NCBI RefSeq assembly: GCF_002262885.1
Contig: NZ_NKYF01000004.1
Location: 372,710-436,709 of the forward strand
DNA: 64,000 nt
Direction: 5' to 3'
Source: Pseudonocardia sp. MH-G8
GTDB lineage: Bacteria > Actinomycetota > Actinomycetes > Mycobacteriales > Pseudonocardiaceae
Shown here: in pieces, positions 58,663 through 64,000 of the stretch
How the letters are laid out: the number at the start of each line of letters is the position of its first letter
Position numbering within the stretch: the first letter of the stretch is position 1
Notes under the pieces: model-generated
Told to the model about the DNA's origin: nothing
Database searches by the model: none
What the model saw: only the letters and a program-made list of their open reading frames with translations
Made by a program: the position numbers and the translations under genes

Positions 58663-59832
58663 TCACACGGCGCGGTCGGGCGTTTCAGCCGCCGCCGCGA
58701 CCGCGGCCGACACGGCGGGCGCGACACGCGGGTCGAACGGGCTCGGCACGATCGACTCGGCCGTGAGGTCGTCGCGGGCGACGGAGAAGATCGCGTCCGC
58801 GGCGGCCAGCTTCATCGGCTCCGTGATCCGCCGCGCACCGGCATCGAGCGCACCGCGGAACACCCCGGGGAACGCGAGCACGTTGTTGATCTGGTTCGGG
58901 AAGTCGCTGCGCCCCGTGGCGACGATCGCGGCGTGCCGCCGCGCGACGTCCGGGTGCACCTCGGGGTCGGGGTTGGAGAGCGCGAAGACGATCGCCTCCG
59001 GCGCCATCCGGGCGAGGAGCTCCTCGGGAAGCACCGCACTCGAGAGCCCCACGAAGACGTCGGCGCCGTCGAGCGCCTCCGCGACCCCGCCCGCCACACC
59101 CCGGGGATTGGTGACGGCGGCCAGCGCCGCCTTCTCCCCGCCACGGCCGTGGTCGAGCACGCCGCGCGAATCGAGCACGACGACGTCGCCGATCCCGGCG
59201 GCCAGCAGCATGCGAGCACACGCCACGCCGGCGGCACCCGCCCCGGAGATGACGACGCGCAGCCCCGCCGGGTCCCGGTCCTGCACCGCGCAGGCACCGC
59301 GAAGCGCCGCGAGCAGCACGATCGCCGTGCCGTGCTGGTCGTCGTGCATCACCGGGCAGTCGAGCGCCTCGACGAGCCTGCGCTCCAGCTCGAAACAGCG
59401 AGGCGCGGAGACGTCCTCCAGGTTCACCGCGCCGAAGCTCGGCCGCAGCCGCACGAGCGTCTCGACGATCTCCTCGACGTCGGTGGTGTCCAGCACGAGC
59501 GGGATCGAGTCGAGGTCCGCGAACGCCTTGAACAGCGCTGACTTGCCCTCCATCACCGGCAGCGACGCGCGCGGGCCGATGTCGCCGAGCCCGAGCACGG
59601 CGGTGCCGTCGCTGACGACCGCCACGAGGCGGTTCGCCCAGGTGTAGCGCGCAGCGAGCCCCGGCTCGGCGGCGATGGCGCGGCTCACCTCCGCGACACC
59701 CGGCGTGTAGGCGACGGCCAGGTCGCGCGCGTCCACCAGCGGGGCGGTGAGCGCGGTCGCGAGCTTGCCACCGCCGTGGGCGGCGAAGATCTCCTCGCGG
59801 GTGGGCAGGGTGCGTTCTCCAGCGATCGTCAC
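58663..59832 (-). CDS. NAD(P)-dependent malic enzyme
   Basis: A 389-residue short-form malic enzyme that decarboxylates malate to pyruvate. The N-terminal part contains LAVAYTPGVAEVSRAI, the catalytic Tyr/Lys region VVSDGTAVLGLGDIGPRASL and PVMEGKSALFKAFADLDSIP. The cofactor fold is VVISGAGAAGVACARMLLAA, then FALSNPDPEVHPD, and QINNVLAFPGVFRGALDAGA closes the core. GTG 59832 is preferred. The region upstream holds a tandem 31-bp duplication. There are no neighbours in the same operon. Confidence 0.93.
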   Translation of the reverse strand: MTIAGERTLPTREEIFAAHGGGKLATALTAPLVDARDLAVAYTPGVAEVSRAIAAEPGLAARYTWANRLVAVVSDGTAVLGLGDIGPRASLPVMEGKSALFKAFADLDSIPLVLDTTDVEEIVETLVRLRPSFGAVNLEDVSAPRCFELERRLVEALDCPVMHDDQHGTAIVLLAALRGACAVQDRDPAGLRVVISGAGAAGVACARMLLAAGIGDVVVLDSRGVLDHGRGGEKAALAAVTNPRGVAGGVAEALDGADVFVGLSSAVLPEELLARMAPEAIVFALSNPDPEVHPDVARRHAAIVATGRSDFPNQINNVLAFPGVFRGALDAGARRITEPMKLAAADAIFSVARDDLTAESIVPSPFDPRVAPAVSAAVAAAAETPDRAV

Positions 59833-59854
59833 AGGTCCACTTCCTCGTACAGGT

Positions 59855-59924
59855 GCTCGGTGCAGACGCTCGCGCCGCAAGCTCTGCTCGGTGCAGACGC
59901 TCGCGCCGCAAGCTCTGCTCGGTG
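59855..59924. repeat. 31-bp tandem repeat upstream of malic enzyme
   Basis: Two adjacent identical 31-base units (59855-59885 and 59886-59916), beginning GCTCGGTGCAGACGCTCG, are followed by the first eight bases of a third. Identity is complete, so the duplication is recent. It starts 23 bases upstream of the malic enzyme GTG, within or beside its promoter. Confidence 0.85.
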
Positions 59925-60157
59925 GGGGCGCCGTCAGGGGCGCTCGCTCGCCGTGCACCGGAGGTCGCGGGTCGCGACCGGTGCCGGACGGCCTCGCGGG
60001 GGCGCCGCAGGATGATGCGGCGAGCCCCGGCGGATGGGCAGTCGGGTTCGGCGCGAGCCTACGCGAACCCGCGGCCGGACCGCGCCTCCGGCCGACGAAC
60101 GGCGCACTCGTCTGCTCGTGCCTGGGAGGCAGGCCTGGCGCGGCTCCACTCCTGCGA

Positions 60158-60230
60158 CGGCGCGGTGCGAATCGCGCACCAGGGCCCTCACGGCCGCACT
60201 CACGTACGCCTCGCACGCCGGCCGGTCACC
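60158..60230 (-). repeat. Dispersed ~70-bp element, copy 2
   Basis: Read on the minus strand this matches 30625-30695: core GGCGTGCGAGGCGTACGTG identical, then GTGCGGCCG, GCCCTGGTG and TCGCACCGCGCC. It lies in a gene-free region. The copies are in opposite orientation. Confidence 0.7.
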
Positions 60231-60527
60231 CCACACGTTCCGCGGAGCGCACTTTTCATGATCAGATAGACCTGAGAGAAATTCGGGGAAGATCCAGAAC
60301 CCCTCACGTCCATATGGTCATGAAACTCCTGTGGGCGGGCCGTCCCCGGCTCGCGGCCACTGTCCCGCACCACCCCCACACCCCGCGTCCCGCCACGCAC
60401 CCGAACTCGCGCCACGCACCCCGTCGACGGGTCGCGTGGGCGGAGAAGGGGGGCATGAGCGGGCCGGCAGCGACATGATCCGCATCCCTGCCGCGGCCGC
60501 CGCACCAACCGACGTTCGACGGCCGCG

Positions 60528-60833
60528 TCACGGGCGGCTGCGGAACCTCCGCGGCCGCGGCCACAACCGGGCCCGGACGACCGCCAGCACCTCCGCCGGG
60601 CCGAGCAGGCGCGAGTCCGTCGAACCGTGGTCGTTGTCGCCGAGCACCCACCACCCGCGGTCCGCGGGGCGAGCAGCCCGCTTGACCGACAGCTGCTCGG
60701 GCCGGGACGACCAGCGGACCAGCACGATGTCGCCCGCCCGGACCCGCGCGCCGAACCAGACGAGCACGACGTCGCCGTCGCGCAACGTCGGAGACATCGA
60801 CGGTCCGCGCACGGCCACCCTCCGCAAGCGCAC
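60528..60833 (-). CDS. sodX: Nickel-type superoxide dismutase maturation protease
   Basis: A 101-residue S26-type signal-peptidase-like protease. The catalytic Ser lies in VRGPSMSPTLRDGDVVLVWF and the Lys in LSVKRAARPADRG; WWVLGDNDHGSTDSRLLGP is the conserved box. Proteins of this kind cut the Ni-SOD leader to expose the nickel-binding His. The divergent neighbour is sodN, which makes the assignment firm. The GTG at 60833 has GAGGGG at suitable spacing; GTG 60839 is an alternative. Confidence 0.88.
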   Translation of the reverse strand: MRLRRVAVRGPSMSPTLRDGDVVLVWFGARVRAGDIVLVRWSSRPEQLSVKRAARPADRGWWVLGDNDHGSTDSRLLGPAEVLAVVRARLWPRPRRFRSRP

Positions 60834-60917
60834 TCCCACCCCCTCGTCACCCTGCTGCGCCCCGACGCCGGGAGTAGTGTCGGGCACGCCAGAACGATCA
60901 CCATCCAGGGAGGACCC

Positions 60918-61334
60918 ATGCGGCTGTTCACGCGCATTCTCCGCCCGCGGCTGGAGGCCACCGCGCACTGCGACCTCCCCTGCGGCGTGTACGACCCGGC
61001 GCAGGCCCGAATCGAGGCCGAGTCGGTGAAGGCGATCCAGGAGAAGTACCAGGGCAACGAGGACCCCGAGTTCCGCACCCGCGCGATCCACATCAAGGAG
61101 CAGCGCGCCGACCTGGTCAAGCACCACCTGTGGGTGCTGTGGACCGACTACTTCAAGCCCCCGCACTTCGAGAAGTACCCGGAGCTGCACGAGCTGTTCA
61201 ACAAGGCCACGAAGAAGGCGGGCGGCGGCGCCGACGGCGCCAAGTCGTCGATGGACCCGGCCACCGGCCAGGAGCTGCTCGAACTGATCGCCCAGATCGA
61301 CAAGATCTTCTGGGAGACCAAGGCAGCTGCCTGA
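60918..61334 (+). CDS. sodN: Nickel superoxide dismutase
   Basis: A 138-residue precursor. Residues 1-16 (MRLFTRILRPRLEATA) are the leader, and the mature enzyme begins HCDLPCGVY, the nickel hook with His1, Cys2 and Cys6. The rest forms the four-helix bundle subunit (AIQEKYQGNEDPEFRTRAIH, KHHLWVLWTDYFKPPHFEKY, LLELIAQIDKIFWETKAA) of the hexamer. It removes superoxide in the cytoplasm. ATG 60918 follows a strong GGGAGG. It is divergent from its maturation protease gene. Confidence 0.97.
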   Translation: MRLFTRILRPRLEATAHCDLPCGVYDPAQARIEAESVKAIQEKYQGNEDPEFRTRAIHIKEQRADLVKHHLWVLWTDYFKPPHFEKYPELHELFNKATKKAGGGADGAKSSMDPATGQELLELIAQIDKIFWETKAAA

Positions 61335-61352
61335 TCCAGGCACCGAAAGCGG

Positions 61353-61388
61353 CGCTGACCGGCGAGAACACTTTCTCGTCGGTCAGCG
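61353..61388. terminator. Bidirectional hairpin terminator after sodN
   Basis: CGCTGACCGGCGAGAA (61353-61368) pairs with TTCTCGTCGGTCAGCG (61373-61388) over 16 positions with one mismatch and a CACT loop. It is placed between the convergent sodN and alkylation-repeat genes and can serve both. Confidence 0.75.
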
Positions 61389-61428
61389 TCGCTTCTCGTT
61401 GGTGGGCGGTCTCCCACGGCCCAGCGTC

Positions 61429-62100
61429 CTACTGGCCGTGTTGCCGGCGCACCACCTCGGCGATCCAGGTGGGCACGAAGGGAGACGTGCAGCCCGGGGA
61501 AGTCGGGTAGTCCTCGAGCACCTGCAGGCGCTCACCGATGTCGATGGCACGGTCGCGGTGCTCGGCGTGCTCGATCCCGATCCGACCGAGGCACTCGTTC
61601 ATCGCCCACTGCAGGCGATCCGGGGCGCCCTTCATCTCCGCCTCGATGACGTCGAGCAGTCCTGCGAGGTCGAGGCCCTCGGGCTTCCTCCTCACGCGTT
61701 CGGTGGTCAGCGCCCAACCGGCAGCGGCGACCCTCGGATCCGGATCGGCGGACCAGGCCAGGCGCAGCTCCTCGGAATGCGAGTTCTTCTTCACCACGTA
61801 GTTCACGAGCCAGTCGTGCACCTTCGGGGTGCGCGCCGCGCGCAACATGGCGTCCAACTCGGCACGCTCGAACGCCTTCGGCCGGCAGATCAGGATCGCC
61901 AGCAGTCTCGCCGCGGTGTCATCCGTGTCCCAGAGCCGGCGCGCGAGTTCCTGCTGGGTCTTCAGCCGCTTCGCGAGCGCACGTAGCTCGGTGAGGTTCA
62001 CACCGTGATCGTCACCGTGCCTCGCGTTCACCTCGCGCGTCTTCGGGTCCTCGAGCGCGGCCAACTCGGCCAACACGCCGGCCACCACCCGGTCGGTCAC
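61429..62100 (-). CDS. DNA alkylation repeat (AlkD-like HEAT) protein
   Basis: A 223-residue all-helical HEAT-repeat protein of the DNA-alkylation-repeat type (LTELRALAKRLKTQQELARR, DTAARLLAILICRPKAFERA, LRLAWSADPDPRVAAAGWAL, LQWAMNECLGRIGIEHAEHR). AlkD relatives remove alkylated bases. The Trp-Asp catalytic motif is not clear here (VHDWLVNYV), so glycosylase activity is uncertain. GTG 62100 is chosen because GGAGG lies 5 bases upstream; the frame remains open to 62163. It is downstream of the SRPBCC remnant on the same strand, 64 bases away. Confidence 0.8.
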   Translation of the reverse strand: MTDRVVAGVLAELAALEDPKTREVNARHGDDHGVNLTELRALAKRLKTQQELARRLWDTDDTAARLLAILICRPKAFERAELDAMLRAARTPKVHDWLVNYVVKKNSHSEELRLAWSADPDPRVAAAGWALTTERVRRKPEGLDLAGLLDVIEAEMKGAPDRLQWAMNECLGRIGIEHAEHRDRAIDIGERLQVLEDYPTSPGCTSPFVPTWIAEVVRRQHGQ

Positions 62101-62164
62101 CTCAGCCTCCTGCACCTGTGCGACGAAGGACCGCCGTCGGGTGGCGGCACCCGACCCGGGCACG

Positions 62165-62820
62165 TCATGCGGGCTCCTCGCCGAGGTAGAAGGCTGTGGT
62201 GCGGTTCCCGGCCGCGGTGGCGTCTTCCTCCGGTGTTCCCGCCTGCACCGACGCCTCGGCCCAACGCCCGCTCACCGCGCGGATGAACTGCTGGGCGGGT
62301 GCAGTCCGGGCGAAGGCATCAGGATCGTCGGGACGGTCCACCCCGGCGATCAGGTACAGCGACAGACCCAGCAACGCGAGGTCCCAGCCCACCCCCGTCG
62401 CGCCCGGTCCGAACCGGGCCCAGAAATCCGAGTCGACGTCGCCCGTGTGCGCGTGTTCGAGGGTGAGCCGGGTCCGGTCGTCCCCTTCCGGGTGAGGTGC
62501 ACGACGACCTGGCTGGAATCCCCGGCGAACTCCCACGTCACCGTGAACGACTGCGGTGGCTCGCACGCCACCACCTCGCCGGACGCGTTGCCCTCGACCT
62601 GGTAGCGACCTCCCAGTTGCAGGTCCCCGTTCACCGGTGCGAACCAGCGCTCGAGCCGGTCGGCCTGCGTGCAGGCCTCCCAGAGGTCATCCACGGTGGT
62701 CGGATAGGACCGGCTGATGGTCTGAAACGTGTGCTGCCTCTTCTCGTCGCGTCGGACGGTGAGCTCGCGGCGCACCTCGTCCGGCTGTGCGGCGATGATC
62801 CGCTCGGGTTGCTGAGCCAT
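62165..62820 (-). pseudogene. SRPBCC (AHSA1-like) protein, frameshifted
   Basis: The first part, from ATG 62820, reads AQQPERIIAAQPDEVRRELT, HTFQTISRSYPTTVDDLWEA and VTWEFAGDSSQVVVHLT, a clear START-like protein. At about 62493 the frame breaks after VVVHLTRKGTT; the next frame continues as PEGDDRTRLTLEHAHTGDVD to ATGVGWDLALLGLSLYLIAG and ends GEEPA at 62165. Adding one C in the CACCCGG run restores it. It lies 2 bases after the ArsR stop, the usual ArsR-SRPBCC pair. The total of about 218 residues would be normal for the family. Confidence 0.85.
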
Positions 62821-62822
62821 GA

Positions 62823-63185
62823 CTACTCCTCCTCGGTGCTCCGGCTCGGCCCGGTGCTCTCTCGTCGCGCCTTCTTCCCCCGGGCGATCTCGGTCGCAAG
62901 CGCATCCAGGCGCGGCTCCCAGAACCGCCGGAACGGATCCAGCCACTCGTCGACGCCGCGAAGTGGTGTCGTGTCGAGCGTGTACACCCGGCGCGCCCCT
63001 TCGACCCGCACGCCCGCGAACCCCGACTCCCGCAGCACCTTGAGGTGCTGGGACACCGCCGGCTGGCTGATCCCGAACTCGTCGCCGACCACCCGGACGA
63101 CCTCGCCCGCCGACCTCTCGTCGCCGGCCAGCAGCTCGAGGATGCGTCTTCGGACGGGATCGCCGAGAACATCGAACGCGTGCAC
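62823..63185 (-). CDS. ArsR/SmtB-family transcriptional regulator
   Basis: A 120-residue winged-helix regulator (FDVLGDPVRRRILELLAGDE, DEFGISQPAVSQHLKVLRES, GVRVEGARRVYTLDTTPLRG, LDPFRRFWEPRLDALATEIA). No metal-binding cysteines are present. It is of the type paired with AHSA1-like genes, and the SRPBCC frame follows 2 bases later. The GTG at 63185 sits about 6 bases from the predicted -10, so the transcript is probably leaderless, like the ArsR gene at 38277. Confidence 0.9.
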   Translation of the reverse strand: MHAFDVLGDPVRRRILELLAGDERSAGEVVRVVGDEFGISQPAVSQHLKVLRESGFAGVRVEGARRVYTLDTTPLRGVDEWLDPFRRFWEPRLDALATEIARGKKARRESTGPSRSTEEE

Positions 63186-63190
63186 GACCC

Positions 63191-63219
63191 AACCATAAGG
63201 TAATGCCGATATAAGTCAA
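63191..63219 (-). promoter_or_regulatory. Promoter for the second ArsR gene
   Basis: On the minus strand TTGACT (63219-63214), a 16-base spacer and TATGGT (63197-63192) form a promoter directly upstream of GTG 63185. No ribosome site lies between, so transcription would start at the start codon. The spacer is AT-rich and probably contains the autoregulatory site. Confidence 0.6.
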
Positions 63220-63348
63220 GGACGATGACGGAGGCGGCCGGCCCCCCTTCCACAGCCGTCTGACCACCGTGCTCCGCGCCGCGGGCCCCGGCCGCCCGTG
63301 GTCTGATGGCGGCAGGACCGGACCGTCCGGGCCGGAGCGAGGAGGACG

Positions 63349-64000
63349 ATGACCGACGACGCGGACGACGTGGCGTCCAAGCTGGCGGAGATGGCGCGGG
63401 TCCTGCTGGGCGAGCGGACCGTGCAGGCCACGCTCGACACCATCGTCGAGTGGGCCGTGCAGACGGTCGACGGGTGCGACCACGCCGGGATCCTCACCAT
63501 CGACCGCCGCGGGAACGTGTTGTCCGCGGCGGCCACGGACGACGTCGTCCGGCAGTCCGACGCCGTCCAGGGCGAGCTGCGGGAGGGTCCGTGCTACGAC
63601 GCCCTGCGGGAGGGCAGGACCTTCGAGATCCCCGACATGGCCGGCGAGACCCGCTGGCAGCGGTACGCGCCCCGGGCCGTACAACTGGGGATCGGCAGCG
63701 GCTTCGGCTTCCAGCTGTCCACCGGTGGCGACACCCTCGGCGCCCTGAACCTGTACGCGAAGGCATCCCACGCCTTCGGCGAGCAGGCCCGGCAGGTCGG
63801 CACCGTTTTCGCCGCGCAGGCTGCGGTCGCGATGGCCTGGTCGCGCACCGAGGCGCAGCTGCGCGAGGCCATCTCCAGCCGGCAGGTGATCGGCGAAGCC
63901 ATCGGCATCCTGATGGAGCGCCGGCGGCTGACGTCGGCGCAGGCATTCGCCCTGCTGACGAGCGCGTCCCAACAGTCCAACATCAAGCTCCGCGAGATCG
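63349..64000 (+). CDS. GAF-ANTAR domain regulator, truncated by right edge
   Basis: At least 217 residues. A GAF domain fills about 15-155 (ATLDTIVEWAVQTVDGCDHA, LREGPCYDALREGRTFEIPD, GSGFGFQLSTGGDTLGALNL, FAAQAAVAMAWSRTE). The ANTAR RNA-binding domain begins near residue 165 (LREAISSRQVIGEAIGILME, RRRLTSAQAFALLTSASQQS) and is cut by the window end. ANTAR proteins bind tandem hexaloop hairpins in RNA and prevent termination. ATG 63349 follows GGAGG. The 5' region contains no visible two-hairpin ANTAR target. Confidence 0.92.
   Translation, partial: MTDDADDVASKLAEMARVLLGERTVQATLDTIVEWAVQTVDGCDHAGILTIDRRGNVLSAAATDDVVRQSDAVQGELREGPCYDALREGRTFEIPDMAGETRWQRYAPRAVQLGIGSGFGFQLSTGGDTLGALNLYAKASHAFGEQARQVGTVFAAQAAVAMAWSRTEAQLREAISSRQVIGEAIGILMERRRLTSAQAFALLTSASQQSNIKLREI

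Larger units (their letters stand above)
59833..60527. other. Repeat-rich non-coding stretch between malic enzyme and Ni-SOD protease
   Basis: About 695 bases without a credible gene. It contains the tandem 31-bp repeat (59855-59924), copy 2 of the roughly 70-bp element (60158-60230) and a short direct repeat CGCCACGCACCC at 60389 and 60410. A minus-strand frame from 60236 to 59934 has no ribosome site or domain and its N-terminus is the repeat itself. Confidence 0.5.

Noticed and set aside
59934-60236. Possible 100-residue minus-strand gene
   Set aside because: The N-terminus is the dispersed 70-bp repeat, there is no ribosome site, and composition is not protein-like beyond it.

Overview
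The window is high-GC DNA from an actinomycete, most likely a Pseudonocardiaceae member such as Pseudonocardia. This rests on GC-saturated third codon positions, many GTG starts, a fused 2-oxoglutarate dehydrogenase/decarboxylase (Kgd), F420-type luciferase-like oxidoreductases, a mycothiol-type maleylpyruvate isomerase-family protein, nickel superoxide dismutase, a GAF-ANTAR regulator, and terminators that are GC hairpins without U tails. The genus is an inference. I saw no rRNA, tRNA or CRISPR array.

Layout. 1-4.4 kb is a scarred segment: a left-edge partial gene, an FAD-oxidoreductase remnant, SnoaL-like and DoxX genes divergent from an ECF41-type sigma factor, and a frameshifted IS5-type insertion sequence with about 44-bp imperfect ends. 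4.4-18.9 kb carries glmS, an ECF sigma factor/membrane-protein pair, a fused tandem ABC exporter, an ABC-2 exporter, SGNH, Nudix and dienelactone hydrolases, and an ArsR regulator facing an F420-type oxidoreductase. 19-24.6 kb holds kgd with its small partner, then a repeat-rich stretch with a SnoaL-like gene and a MarR regulator sharing a palindromic operator. 24.6-33.2 kb has an amidohydrolase, LysR, an MFS/ThDP-enzyme operon, a MerR/maleylpyruvate-isomerase pair and a methyltransferase.

33.2-36.9 kb is the most unusual unit: two adjacent genes for roughly 85-residue helical-hairpin proteins, a soluble EccC/FtsK-like ATPase in which only the middle of three ATPase-like modules keeps Walker motifs, and a small helical protein. 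It looks like a reduced type VII-like system without membrane core genes. 37-42.8 kb has a frameshifted MFS gene, an ArsR/SRPBCC pair, and a reductive pyrimidine (or hydantoin) catabolic operon (amidase, aminotransferase, dihydropyrimidinase). 42.8-50.7 kb has a second F420-type oxidoreductase, a multicopper oxidase operon beside a PadR regulator, and vapBC. 50.7-58.5 kb has an SDR enzyme, a secreted beta-rich protein, a glycine-betaine-type ABC importer and a PAS-GGDEF-EAL protein. 58.6-64 kb has malic enzyme, the Ni-SOD and maturation-protease pair, a HEAT-repeat alkylation-type protein, an ArsR/frameshifted SRPBCC pair, and a GAF-ANTAR regulator cut by the right edge.

Several intergenic palindromic repeat families run through the window: a 63-bp tandem pair near 23.3 kb, a 65-bp element at 27.2 and 42.8 kb, a roughly 70-bp element at 30.6 and 60.2 kb, and many CCCCGACTCGCGG-type units. 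Two reading frames end inside such repeats. Two genes (MFS, SRPBCC) are each broken by an apparent single missing base in a G/C run, which may be real decay or assembly error.
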